Source: Liquidambar formosana
Taxonomy: Eukaryota; Streptophyta; Magnoliopsida; Saxifragales; Altingiaceae
NCBI GenBank assembly: GCA_039720395.1
Contig: CM077826.1
Coordinates: 38,344,790-38,408,789 of the forward strand
DNA: 64,000 nt
Direction: 5' to 3'
The notes beneath the pieces are model-generated. The model had not been told where the DNA came from. It was given only the letters and a program-made list of their open reading frames with translations, and ran no database searches. Below are positions 34,773-45,561 of this stretch, one piece after another (position 1 is the first letter of the stretch; each line of letters starts with the position of its first letter). A program made the position numbers and the translations under genes.

Positions 34773-35130
34773 GGTTGTGTTGAGAGCCCATTTATGTGTT
34801 TGGGTTAGGTTAAATGGACTGCCCAATAGAAGTAGTTTAAGCTGTCCAATAAAGCATCAAACGTGTCATCAAACTGACTTGCATGTGAGAAGTTCTCTAA
34901 TTATTGATGCTTGCCAACTGTTGGGCTTTGCTGGCTGTTGGTGTGATTCATTGCCAACTGCTTTTATTGCTAGTATTAACTACTATTCTCGGCCATAATT
35001 GTACCAGCCAGGAAAGGCTTTGCTGACTGAGGAAAGGACGGCTAATGGTGTGATTGCCGGCAAATCATTTACTGGCCAAATATCAAGCCTTTGCTGGCAA
35101 TAGAGGGCAAAGCCTAAGTTTTTTGTAGTG
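34773..35130. mobile_element. CACTA-type element, right end
   Basis: Ends TTTTTTGTAGTG (complement of CACTACAAAAAA), the classic En/Spm terminus. Subterminal repeats of TTTGCTGGC / GCCAGC / GCCAACTG type, in both orientations, fill about 34915-35110. The copia element at 29908 inserted to its left, possibly into this element. The left terminus was not found. Confidence 0.6.
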
Positions 35131-35142
35131 ATTGTCCTCGGA

Positions 35143-35858
35143 AGAGCATCTCTAATGGTGAGCTATATGGAGTGCTATTGCTATATTATAGTATTTAGCA
35201 CAAATTGGGATGCTCCAATAGTAAGCTAAATGCATTTGCTAAATATAGCAATCGCTTAACCTTGTGCTAAATATGGCACAAGGGTGAGCTATTGCTATAT
35301 TTTCCATGTCAGCTTTCCTTCCTTTTCTCAACAAACAAACACACCACTCCCTCCATTTATCAACAACCAACACAGCAGCAAATATGAAAAATCATATATT
35401 TCTCTTCCTCCATTTCTAAAATTTTCTCAGTAACCAAACAACCCTAAAAATACAATATTTTCAAACTTAATATTGAAATCTTATAAAAAAAATAAAAATA
35501 AAAATAAAAAAATCAGAAAACATGCACTTCTGTTTAGCCCATTCGTCCCACTTCAAGCAACCTCGCATTCAGAAAACATGCCCTTCTTGAGCTACCGTTG
35601 AACTAAATCATAGATTTGGATTCCTCTCTTGCTTTCAAGCATCTCAATTTCCCCAACCAGTAATCCTTCCTCACTTTCCGCAGGACCCCTTTTTGAATTA
35701 CCTTTCTCGGCTAAGGCTTTGCACACAGTCCAAAAAATAGCATACCATACATTTGCACCATTGGAGCACCTTGTGCTAAATTATAGCATTTGGCACTGTA
35801 GCATGTGCTAAAATAGCAATAGCTCACCATTTTTAGCTCCCATGACTAGAGATGCTCT
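35143..35858. mobile_element. MITE with AGAGCATCTCTAATGG ends
   Basis: The left end AGAGCATCTCTAATGGTGAGCTA and the right TAGCTCACCAT...CTAGAGATGCTCT are inverted. The interior is rich in GCTAAATATAGCAATAGC-like words. No coding sequence. A common plant MITE type; the superfamily is not certain because no clear target duplication was seen. Confidence 0.7.
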
Positions 35859-35987
35859 AATGGAGCATCAAATTCTGCACATGGTCAAATAAAAATACTT
35901 CCTGTTTGATACTAGAAAACAGGTAATTAAGTTAATTGAAAGAGAGGGTTGCAGTATCCTCCTAAGAGGGGAAGGGAAATGAAAAGG

Positions 35988-36019
<32 letters not shown>
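35988..36019. repeat. (GA)n microsatellite
   Basis: About 30 bp of GA dinucleotides upstream of GDSL copy 2. Confidence 0.85.
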
Positions 36020-36022
<3 letters not shown>

Positions 36023-36308
36023 GGAATAGGCGAGTAGGAGATGAGGGATAGGGGTGGATGGTGAGGGCCAATTAAAGGGGGGAAAAAATCTTTTTCAAAA
36101 GGTATAATTAATTAATAGAATTTTTAGAAAGAAAAAAAAAATCTCTTTTACAAATTAAAAGGGAATCTATCCCCTTTTGGCTAAATAGTTTCATTTTTAA
36201 TCACTGGTTCATAATTTACCCTTTTCTATTTGAGAGTATGATTGCATGTCTATCGTATTTATTTGTTTATTACTATTGTTATTTATTTATTGGTTTTTCC
36301 TTCTTCAG

Positions 36309-37259
36309 GTGATAGACCTTAGAACTCAGGAGAGAAATTTTGAGCATGTGGAGAACCTGGTGAGGCAGAATCTAGGTGATACAGAAGTCAAGAAAGTGTT
36401 GTCCAGATCTGTTTACTTGATTAGCATTGGAAGTAACGATTACATTAGCCTTGTCACGACAAACTCCAGTGTGCCTCACTCCTACTCCCAAAAAGAATAC
36501 GTACAGCTGGTGATAGGCAACTTAACTACTGTGATCAAAGTAATAATGTTTTTTTATGCAATATTTGAAACCATTTTCAACGCTTACTGATGGTGAAATC
36601 ATTTGGGAATTCCATTTTGGTTTCATTTGATCAATCGTTTTCTTATGTGCCAGGAAATATATAAGAAAGGAGAAAGGAAATTTGGTTTTCTTGGCTTAGG
36701 GCCTTTGGGTTGTATACCAGGCATGAAAGTTCTTGTACCAAGAAGCAATGGTGATTGCTTCCAAGAAGCCACGGTGCTAGCAAATCTCCACAATAGAGCT
36801 CTGTCCAAACTTCTCAAGAATCTAGAGAGCCACTTAAAATGATTCACGTATTCACTCTTCGATCTCATTATTTCTTCTAGTGAAAGAATGAACAACCCTT
36901 TAAAATATGGCATGCCATGGCCATCTTCTCATTATATACATTTCCCTATCTCAGCCCAAAAGGATATGTACTTCTATTTTAACTTTTCTTACTATATATA
37001 TGTTGTGAAGGTTTCGAAGGAGGGGAGATTGCATGTTGCGGCTCGGGTCCATACAAGGGTATTTCGAGCTGTGGGGGGAAGAGAGGAGTAAAGAAGTATG
37101 AATTATGTGACAATGTTAGTGAATATGTATTCTTTGATTCTGGTCATATATCCTACTGAAAGGGCCAATCAGCAACTCTTAGAACTAATGTGGAGTGGAA
37201 CTCCCAATGTCACAGGGCCTTACAATCTGAAAGCACTATTTGAAAGTAGGCAAGTTTAG
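36309..37259 (+). pseudogene. GDSL esterase/lipase, copy 2, 5'-truncated and broken
   Basis: Only the equivalents of exons 3 and 4 remain. Exon 3 (36309-36539) follows TTCTTCAG and begins VIDLRTQERNFEHVENL; it is open and one codon shorter than in the intact copy, with ISIGSNDY present. Exon 4 starts at 36654 after GTGCCAG ([19 protein letters not shown]). A GGA-to-TGA change gives a stop at 36840-36842. About 100 bp are inserted after KYG (about 36911-37011), and a net 4-nt insertion in the DSSHP block shifts the frame near 37143. The old stop would be TAG at 37257-37259. It is more diverged than copies 1 and 3, so it is an older member of the tandem cluster. Exons 1-2 are not nearby. Confidence 0.9.
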
Positions 37260-37644
37260 ATGTGAACCTTTGTTCATGCATACAATGGCATGGGCTAAAC
37301 TTGTTACCGACTTTCTTGCCTACTCTGAAATAATCATGCTGTATTTTAAGTATAAAATAAGTATTTCAAAAACCAAGAGGTTTTTTTAAAAAAGTTTTCT
37401 TCTTGTCTCTTTATATTGTAAAAACACCTTGTCTCACACTGGAAAAGTGAAAGGTTTTTAGTGGACTTATATAGTATCCTACTTCTTATATTGGTATCAT
37501 GTGGAAGGGTGTAGGGAGTCCCCACGTTTGCCTAAGATGGAGCCCAATCGAGTGATTTGCGAGATAGGAGTCCAAAATTGACTTAATCGGGTGTGTTGCG
37601 AGCGTATGACTGTCGATCTCTTCTCTTCCTCTCTACTTTCTCTC

Positions 37645-38010
37645 TTTTACAATTTTTATTTTCAAGAGTCATGAGTATTCTAAGTTTTTTGCTTCACTCC
37701 TACACTTGCAAGTGCATGCTTGTGGGAGTCTGGTTATCGCCTCAACCGATAAGTTTTTATTTCTGTAGTTCTTGTTCTTTTACTTCTGCAATTTTTATTT
37801 TCGAAAGTCAGGAGCATTCTGAGTTTTTTGCTTCACTCCTATACTTGTGAGCGCACGCTTGTGGGAATCTAATTGTTGAATCTTAGAGGGTAGAGCACTG
37901 TGACTTACTGCACCAAGTAACATACTCAGATGGGTAGAATTACTCTTAAGGGCAGCGCTTCCTACACGCCTCAATCGATAAGTTTTTATTTCTCCAGTTC
38001 TTGTTATTTT
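37645..38010. repeat. Overlapping direct repeats
   Basis: An ~88-bp segment (CAATTTTTATTTTCAAGAGT through CTTGTGGGAGTCTGGTT, 37645-37735) recurs at 37788-37875. A 37-bp segment (CGCCTCAACCGATAAGTTTT..., 37737) recurs at 37968. Together they suggest a partial tandem duplication in an otherwise featureless stretch (37260-38200). Confidence 0.65.
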
Positions 38011-38199
38011 GTTCTTGTATTCACATTAGCATCTATAATGTATTTCCAACACATCTGCATCATTATTGCCGTAGTTATTTCATATAATTATCATGGGAGT
38101 GATCATCTATTGCTATTTTGTAATAATTCTCTCCCTTCACCCCCACTAATAGAGTCAGAAATTCAATTTGTAAGGGTCGATTTTTAATTTGTTGTAGCA

Positions 38200-38766
38200 A
38201 TTTATCTTAATTCTATAAATTAGAGGTGTGCACAAATGTATTAGAGAGATCGACATATCCATACTTGTAGTGGGCAAAAATCATAAAATAAAAACATAAG
38301 GGGACAATAAAGAATTTGACGTGGCAAATCTATAAATATAACAAATTGTATATACAAAATTAGAATTATCAAAAAAAAAAAAATGGGGGCCCACTGCACC
38401 CACTGAGCCTTGTGTGGCTTCGGCCCTGATCCCACCAACCTCTTTTATTTTTTTTATTTTTTTTTTTGGTATAAGAAAAATGCCACTTTCTCAAGCTTCT
38501 GGTAGGTCCCTTTATTCTACTATGTGACTTTCACCCTTCTCCCATTTTAGCCTTAGCAAAAAAAGTCCCTTGATTCTACAATTAGATTAGTAGTCATAGC
38601 GGTGGAGCCAAAAATTTACTTGAATGGGGTGATTTTAGTTTGTTGTAGAGTTTTATCTTAATTCTATAAATTAGAGGTCTGCAGATGCATTAGAGAAAGA
38701 GAGACAGAGAGAGATCCATACACACACACACAAATTGTGGTGGGGTAAAAATAAAAACATAAAAAC
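38200..38766. repeat. Two related hAT-MITE-like fragments
   Basis: TTCTATAAATTAGAGGT...GCA...ATTAGAGA is present at about 38210 and again at about 38657, followed in each by CATAC, a GTGG/GTGGGG motif and AAAATAAAAACATA. A right end resembling TGTGTGGCTTCGGCCCTGA lies at 38412; a left end resembling GCGGTGGAGCCA lies at 38599. Another right end of the family is at about 43990. The second fragment continues at 40667 after the chimeric LTR insertion. Confidence 0.5.
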
Positions 38767-38950
38767 TGTTAGTGTCCCACATCGGTTGCGGACGATGCCT
38801 TAGATAGGCTTATAAGACGGCGCTGGACATCCTCTTAATGAGGCGCCTTTTGGGCATGAGGCCCATAAGGACAAACCCGTGAGGTCGGCCAGTGGGCTGG
38901 GCCAGAGCGGACAATACCTCGAGGTGAGGGGCTGGGCCGTGCGTCTAACA
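38767..38950 (+). repeat. TRIM LTR, first copy (184 bp)
   Basis: TGTTAGTGTCCCACATCGG...GTCTAACA. The second copy at 38991-39153 differs at only about three of 163 positions by hand count. Confidence 0.85.
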
Positions 38951-38990
38951 ATGGTATCAGAGCCAGGGTCGTGCCAGCGCCGAAGTGGGG
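38951..38990 (+). other. TRIM internal region: primer site and purine tract only
   Basis: Just 40 bp: the perfect primer site TGGTATCAGAGCC (38952-38964), a short spacer, and the purine-rich GAAGTGGGG directly before the next LTR. This is a minimal TRIM interior with no coding sequence. Confidence 0.85.
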
Positions 38991-39153
38991 TGTTAGTGTC
39001 CCACATCGGTTGCGGACGATGCCTTAGATAGGCTTATAAGACGGCACTGGACATCCTCTTAATGAGGCGCCTTTTGGGCATGAGGCCCATAAGGACAAAC
39101 CCGTGAGGTCGGCCAGTGGGCTGGGCCAAAGCGGACAATATCTCGAGGTGAGG
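38991..39153 (+). repeat. TRIM LTR, second copy, truncated at 3' end
   Basis: Same start as the first LTR, but after CTCGAGGTGAGG it changes to unrelated CGGGTATATCG, losing about 22 bp including the terminal CA. Confidence 0.85.
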
Positions 39154-40152
39154 CGGGTATATCGTTGACAGCAATCAAATTGCGCAACGCAATAAAATAA
39201 TTAATTACACAAAATTAATTAATTAATTACCACATGTAATTAGGTGATGCACAATAAATCCACGTCGCATAGCTCTCCCAATGACACATACTCACTCCCA
39301 TATGGTCAAACAAAATTAACACAACCTCTGAAAATTTTTATTTTACATAAACTAATTTTATTTTAATTTTCGATAAGGAAAAACACATAAAAATTAGGTA
39401 AATAAAAAATCCGGAGGTTGGTATGGGAGGTGCAGCAAGCCAGGGTCACAAACAAGCCCCAAAAATAATTCACAAATTTTCTAGGCCACCAAACACCCAT
39501 GCACGCACTCCCACGCGCGCAAGTGGTGTCCCCGTTATGCATGTTTTCCAATTTAATTTTGTAATAAATTTTCTGGTGACATTAAAAAATTTTATAAAAT
39601 CACCAAAAAATCTGAAATTAAATTTTATGAATTTAGGAAAAAACGGCATGCAAATCGGAGTTCTACAGCCTCCACACTCTCTCGCACTCTCCAATAGGCG
39701 AGAGTGGGCGTTGCAATTTTCTGCACTTCATCTTCTACCTTAAGACAATTCGCACCAGATTTGCATGTTCATGGGGCGACCTTCTAAGGCTCATATCTTT
39801 CGCATATGGTATCCAAATTGCGCAAATAATATATCTTTGGAAAGCCCTCACGACGTAGATTATCAATATATCAATTATATTCATTAATAACAGGTCTAGG
39901 TGCATCCAAAAATAGCCCAAAGTTTCGGAAAAAACACAATTTTCAAAACAAGGGTTTGTGTTTTCTCTCAAAATACACATCCGTTTCTCATGAAACTTGA
40001 CGGGGATGTTCCTCACACATAGGAGAACATAACCACATAAAAAATTTCGGTTAAAAACCATTTAAAAAATTCGTTTTTAAGAGACCCATCAATGGTGTTT
40101 TTAGAGAGAGAACACAATTATGGCAACTATTGGGCGAACCAACAAGACTATG

Positions 40153-40164
40153 GCTCTGATACCA
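40153..40164 (-). other. Primer-binding site, minus strand
   Basis: The plus strand GCTCTGATACCA is the complement of TGGTATCAGAGC. It lies one base before the LTR that begins at 40166, so the right-hand element is on the minus strand, opposite to the TRIM. Confidence 0.85.
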
Positions 40165-40165
40165 A

Positions 40166-40661
40166 TGTAAACAATTTATACATATTGCACATAGAAAATA
40201 AATCACGGGTCTAAGAGTTACCTCTTGCGGAAGAGACCCGAGAAGGACCGTCGCTTGTCGTTACGAGCCCGCGGGTTGCCGTACGCCATCTGAATGCTGT
40301 GAACACGAACCAATCCTTCGTGTACGCTCTACCATCGCTGTGTAAGGCGTAGGGATCGCTACTAGAGTCCTCCCTTTGTTCCACGCTTCCAAATCCATAA
40401 GGCCATGGTGATGCCTTAGAGAGAATACTAGAGAGAGAGAGGGGAGAGTGGCCGTACAGAATGATAGAGGGTGCATAGAGAGGCCAACCCTAATCTGTAG
40501 AGAAAGCCACCTTAAATAGTTTCCTATAAGTCCTAAACCTAATAGAACTAGGGTTCCACACACAATAGGAAACCCACTCAATAGGAAACACTCATAAAGT
40601 CCAGCACCCGCATGTGGGCGGACTATGGGTTCGGGTCACGTACCCAACCCAAATATTAACA
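40166..40661 (-). repeat. LTR of the right-hand, minus-strand element (496 bp)
   Basis: TGTAAAC...TTAACA, with correct TG...CA ends and adjacent primer site. It contains a GA-rich tract near 40425-40450. No matching LTR exists at the left side, where the TRIM is found instead. The interval 39154-40152 would be its internal region; it has no coding sequence that I recognise. Confidence 0.7.
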
Positions 40662-41169
40662 AAAACAATAAGGGGACAATAAAGAATTTAATGGGGGCGA
40701 ATCTATAAATTAATATCAACAGTTTGGGTTCCTAAGGGTACACGACCTGTAGTTGCATCTAGTGAAGAGATTCATCTTGCTAAATCTTTTGTGGAGGTTG
40801 TCAAAGGTGGCAAGATTGAGAATGAGAAACTCAAAGATGGAAGTGAGGTGTTTGCAACTGGAAAAAAAACAATGACTCTGAAACATTTACAGCTAAAGAT
40901 CAAGGGAATGGGAAATGGCTTGATCGAAAATTGTGTTGTAGGAAAAGTGAGATGGATGGACTTTATTGTAGGCTTAGAGGACGTTTTCGTTAGTGCTGGA
41001 GTTATCGACAATATAGTTAGACATATGGGTGGTATGATGGTTTTGTTGGAGTTTGATTCTACTGATATTAAGAAGAGATATTTGGAGAATGGAGCTCCTT
41101 GGTTATCTACTTGGTTTGAGGAACTAACTGACTGGAAGCCTGGTTTGGAGCATAAAGAAAGATTTGTGT

Positions 41170-41261
41170 GGCTTAGTGTAGAAGGTCTTCCTCTAAATGC
41201 TTGGAATGTTACTAAGGCTTAGTGTAGAAGGTCTTCCTCTAAATGCTTGGAATGTTACTAA
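41170..41261 (+). repeat. 46-bp tandem duplication inside ORF1
   Basis: GGCTTAGTGTAG...TTACTAA occurs at 41170-41215 and again, apparently identical, at 41216-41261. It creates a TAG within the ORF1 frame at the join. Confidence 0.9.
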
Positions 41262-41811
41262 CTTCCGAGGTATTGCAAAAAATTTTAGATTAGTATCATC
41301 GGTGGATAGAGATACAGTGGAAAGAATGGTGCTTGGTAGGGGGAGGCTGGGGTATTAATTTCAACTAAGGACTATGGTAGTATTTTAACAGAAACGGTAG
41401 TTGTTGATAATAGTCTCATTTTTTGTTAACATCTAAGAAGAAGTGGGCATTAAATTTGATTTATGCAATTGGCAGCATAGAAATGCTAGGGGTTTTAGCC
41501 CAGTTTTGTTTTCTAAAGCTAATAGCAGCCCAATTGATTTAGCAGGTGGTGCTACGGGTTCTCAAGGGAGTATGTTGAAGATTGCTCATGTGCAGCTTGT
41601 TTTAGAATCTCTAAGGGATGTAGTGGAGGTTGTGATGGTGGGGGATGTCCTTATTCAAATCCAATGCCTGTTCTTTTGAGAGGAGAGTTTAATGATCTTG
41701 CGGATAAATGTACATTTGTTGTGGCTGAAACTGATCTTGGCATCGGGGAAGATTTAGGTGTTGAAGGAGTAGTTAAGAAAAACAAAATCATGGTGTTTTG
41801 ATTGGTCTAGA

Positions 41812-42820
41812 TCAGAGTTACCAGATTCGCTTGCCCCCCCAGAGTACCGCGATCTGGGTCGCACGAACCGGAACACGAGTAGTTCGCGCACCAGTTCTCC
41901 AAAAATGGCGTCCCATTTTTTCCTTGTAACACAACAGCCATGGAAAGAAAATAGAGAGAAGGAAAGGGGTTGAGAGAGAGAGTTGTGCTGACTACAGAAT
42001 ACTAGAGATATAGTGTTAGAGAGAGAGAGAGGTGTTATAGACTTGTAGGCTAGGTCTGGTGACTCTGGTCTGCTTTTTCTCCTGCAAAAGTTACTGCTGT
42101 ACAACTGTTCTTCTTGTTGATATCCATGATGCACATGTGCATGCTCTAGAGTCTAGAAAGAATATGGGGAGGTTTAAGAAAGAGGAGTTACTACTATACA
42201 GCTCTAACCAACTTAATAAAAAAATTAAAAAAAGTTACTAGTGGGTTACTTTCTATCACTAGAGAGTTACTGCAATTAAATAAGAGTTAAAAGAAAAAAT
42301 AGGAGTCGTCGTTAACAAGAAGAAAAAAATTTACTGCTATTACCAAAAACAAAGCTACTGCTATTACTACAGATTAAAAGAAATCAATTGTTAAAAAAAT
42401 TGTTAAGTTTTTGTTTCAAACTTTGAATCATTTTCATTTTAGGATGTTGGTTGTTTAAGTTTTATTGTTTCAAATGTTTAGCACTCTAGCCTATTTTTAG
42501 TACTTTATCTCTCGATGGAATTAAATTTTTAGAAAATGTTAAGAGTTGGAATTTTCCATTTTATATATTTATATATATAGTGCTTCATTTCTTTATGGAT
42601 ATGATATTTAATTTTTTTAGAGTTGGTTCTTTAATATATATATATATATATATAACCACTAAAAGTACCACAGCGATCCTAATAAGAGTTCTATAGCGTA
42701 CCACGACCCGAAATAGCGAACCAACTAAGCCTACCCCCAAAGTATTGTGTACCGGGTAAAGCATCGTACCGCGTACCCGTACCCGTACCATGTCCCGGAG
42801 CGAACCACGCTCTAGGTAAC
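41812..42820. mobile_element. Non-autonomous MULE-like insertion with target-site duplication
   Basis: Flanked by identical ATTGGTCTAGA (41801-41811 and 42821-42831), 9-11 bp depending on where the ends are drawn. This fits Mutator-like elements (usually 9 bp). The ends share GTTACC / GGTAAC, with CGCGGTAC-rich sequence near both. Removing it rejoins the ORF1 remnant. It contains GAGAGA runs and (AT)n at 42632-42653 and no transposase. Confidence 0.75.
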
Positions 42821-43521
42821 ATTGGTCTAGATTCAATTCAGCCAATAATTGCGGTGAATTAAATTCAAACAATTCAGGGTAGGATGATGGCATTACTCAA
42901 TCTGGTTTTTGGTCAAGAGTAATTCCTAGATCTAAGAAGGGTAAAAAATCAAATAGCAAACTTGTCGGTAGGGATTTGAAATTCTCATCAGATTGGGATA
43001 GTTTCTTTGAAGGGTTAAGGGAAGAGGATACCTTAGGTGAATTAGTTATGAAAGTGAAGCAGTGCCGCAAAAGGAAATATTCAAGAAGAAATGGAGATTA
43101 AGGTGCTGGTGCTTTGAAAAGTTTGAGCTTAATCCATGTTCAGGGTTAGCATTTGGAGTTTGGCCTGCTAGAGGTTTTTGGGTTGCATCTTCTGTTACGG
43201 TTTGTGTTTTGACCGTGGTCCGGTGGAGCTCGCTCTCTGCTTATGTTGTCTGCTTTTGCTTCAAGTTCTCCCTAGGCATGTTATTTTCTGCTTATTTTTT
43301 GTTGGATGGGCCGGGCATGTGTTTTTCTTCTCCTGGGTGCTTTCTATTGGTTCTTTAGTAGCTTTTGTTTTGCTTGTTTTTCTTTTGGGCATTTATGTTA
43401 GGTGTTCTATGTTGGGTGTGCGGGGTGCTCCTTAGCAGGGGTTTCTTTATCTCTTATTTTGGTGCATTATGGGGTTTTTCTTGGTGTATGAGCTATGTTT
43501 CCATCTTAATAAAATTATTTT

Positions 43522-43877
43522 GGATACATTGCAAAAAACCCCCCTGAAGTATAGGAAGGTTAGCAGATAACTCCCCCTATGTTTTAATTTTGTCAATGTG
43601 CCCTCTAGTTCAATTGAAATACAAAACCAATCATCGATGGTCACCCAATTGGACATGATTTTGCCAAGGGTTCTAGCGATTTTGAATAACACGGGTCCGT
43701 TAATGGTATCATGTGTGTAGCCCCGTGATTAATTTTCGTCAATTTTTATCAATGAAGAGTGATGGTGAGGCACATTGCCAAAAATTAAAACATAAGGAAG
43801 GCACATTGACAAAATTAAAACATATTGGGGTTATTTGCTGACCCCCATACTTCAGGGGGGTTTTCTGCAATTTACCC
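43522..43877. mobile_element. MITE with ~75-bp inverted ends
   Basis: ATTGCAAAAAACCCCCCTGA at the left matches the complement of the right end (TTCAGGGGGGTTTTCTGCAA). Pairing continues inward through TATGTTTTAATTTTGTCAAT and GTGCC. Length is about 355 bp with no coding sequence. Long inverted ends suggest a Mutator-type MITE. Confidence 0.8.
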
Positions 43878-44500
43878 ATTTTTTTTTTGCAGATAAAAAA
43901 ATATATTACAAATTGTATAAACAAAATTAGAATTAAAATTAAAAAAAATAAAAAATAAAAGAAGAGGGTGGGAACCACTGCTCTCACTTAGCCTTGTGTG
44001 GCTTTGCCCCTTAGTAGTTGTGCTTGGAGCACCTATTTTTTTACGCAACTTAGGGATTTTATATGAACGATTCTTTGGAGCATGAGAGAGTTGTTTATAC
44101 TCTCACTTAGCAAAAGCTCTCCCTTATGTTTTGTTTTGTTTTTCCTTTTTTTTTTTAAGCCCCTGACGAAGGGTATCCCAAACCATTAGGCTTAGGCAAA
44201 TCCCTCCCTTAAGTTTGTAAAGGAAGAAAGTGAGTAGGAGAGGTCCAAACCCTCACTCTCTCTCCACCATCCCTTTTTCTCTCTCTCTCTTCCCTCTTTC
44301 TCCTTCTCTCTCTTTGTGTTTTGGAGTAAAATGGCTAAAATGAGAGTGTGAAGGTCGGGCTTGAGGAGTTCAAGGGGTAAGAGGGGCACACGTATCCTAT
44401 TACCCCTTTTGAAAAAAAATTGATCTAACGTAGCTCGATCGATCGAGGTCTAATAGCCCCATCAATCAGGTTATGCGGAGAAAACAAGGGTGCATACTTC

Positions 44501-45561
44501 TAGGGTTGGCAATTGGGCGGCTATGTGCAGGCCTAAATGGGTTGCATTAAAATTTCACCCAAACCCAAGCCAACCCATTTAAGTACTAAACCTGTGTAAC
44601 TAGCACCCAAACCCTACCCAATTATAAACATGAACATCCAACCCAACCCGTTTATACCCATTTGGTGTATAGTGTTATACCACTGTATTTTACTTACGGA
44701 CCCCATTCCCACGGGCATCTCCATCTAATACCAAACGACCAACTCATTCCATCGACCAACTCACTCCCACCGGCGAACTGAATTAACTCCCACCACCGAT
44801 AGCTTCATTGGCTGTTTCTTTTTCCCCCCTTAGATTTGATGTAGATAACGCCTTCTCTCTCACCAATCAACAAACCTCACTCCCGCCGATGGTCTTCATC
44901 ATATATAACTCTTTTTGCTTCTTTTTTTTGTTGGTAAAATTACATGATCTGATCTTAAAGATCAGTTAGGGTTTTTTTTTCTTGGATCTGATATAGATCC
45001 ACCACCTCCTTTCTCGCCAGCAAACTAATAATTCCCAAATTAACATTCCAAGATATATATATTTTTTTTTAAAGAAAAAATACATGAAGACAAAAGAGGA
45101 AACTTTACTGAAAAAACCCTATCTATTCCGCTGGCATGGATAGGTATAGTTAATCCTCAGCGAGAATGACAATAGTGATATTAAGGTGGCGGTATTTCAT
45201 CTCTAACATGTTCAACACTACTGGCTAAGGGAACCTCATTGGCGAAGTCTGCGTCACTAGTAACTGTTGCTTTGATGACAGGTTCTAGAAAATTTTGGGA
45301 TGGAGGAGATAACATTGGTGGATTGGCCATTGACGGAGCAAACCGACTTAAACCCTCTTTGAAAATCTGCAAGTTATGGAACAAATTAAAAATTAAAACC
45401 CAACAGGTGCCCATGGTTTACCTATAACCAACCCATATAATAATTGGGTTTTCTTGGGTAACTCGTTACCAACCCAGTTAAAACTTCACTTCAATCCAAA
45501 CCCATTTATTGCAGGTGAATATGGGTGGGTTCATGGGTTTGGGTTAGGATTGCCAGCCCTA
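44501..45561. mobile_element. hAT-like non-autonomous element
   Basis: Ends TAGGGTTGGCAAT and ATTGCCAGCCCTA are inverted. The flanking 8 bp are CATACTTC (44493-44500) and CATACTGC (45562-45569), a 7-of-8 match, the hAT target length. Subterminal regions at both sides are full of AACCCA/TGGGTT words. No transposase was recognised inside. Confidence 0.78.

Larger units (their letters stand above)
38767..40661. mobile_element. Chimeric LTR element: TRIM-like left end, unrelated LTR right end
   Basis: The left end starts TGTTAGTG, the right end finishes ATTAACA, and both are flanked by AAAAC (38762-38766 and 40662-40666), a 5-bp target-site duplication. Removing the insert restores a continuous sequence like the related copy at 38280 (AAAAACATAAGGGGACAATA). 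The left part is a TRIM with its own LTRs and plus-strand primer site. The right part is a different element on the minus strand with its own primer site. The junction is at about 39153, where the second TRIM LTR stops about 22 bp short. No coding capacity. Confidence 0.6.
40740..43101 (+). pseudogene. LINE-type ORF1 / DUF4283-like gag remnant, interrupted
   Basis: The open frame around 40791-41222 encodes a DUF4283-like region: VGKVRWMDFIVGLEDVFVSA, then ENGAPWLSTWFEELTDWKPG, then ERFVWLSVEGLPLNAWN. Such proteins are typical of plant LINE ORF1 and related gag-like proteins that bind element RNA. A 46-bp tandem duplication (41170-41261) breaks the frame. More coding-like sequence follows (GIKFDLCNWQHRNARG at 41443), and the C-terminal part resumes after a 1-kb insertion (about 42832) with SGFWSRVIPRSKKGKKSNSK, FSSDWDSFFEGLREEDTLGE, ending in TAA at 43099-43101. 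The sequence after it (43102-43515) is T/G-rich like a plant LINE 3' UTR. No RT was seen, so ORF2 is missing. Confidence 0.6.

Noticed and set aside
43062..43435. Reverse transcriptase (ORF2) of the LINE remnant
   Set aside because: No RT or endonuclease motifs were found in any frame after ORF1; the sequence looks like a 3' UTR.
42900..43560. Hydrophobic plus-strand frames as a membrane protein
   Set aside because: They arise from the T/G-rich, 3'-UTR-like end of a LINE remnant, with no start context or conserved domain.
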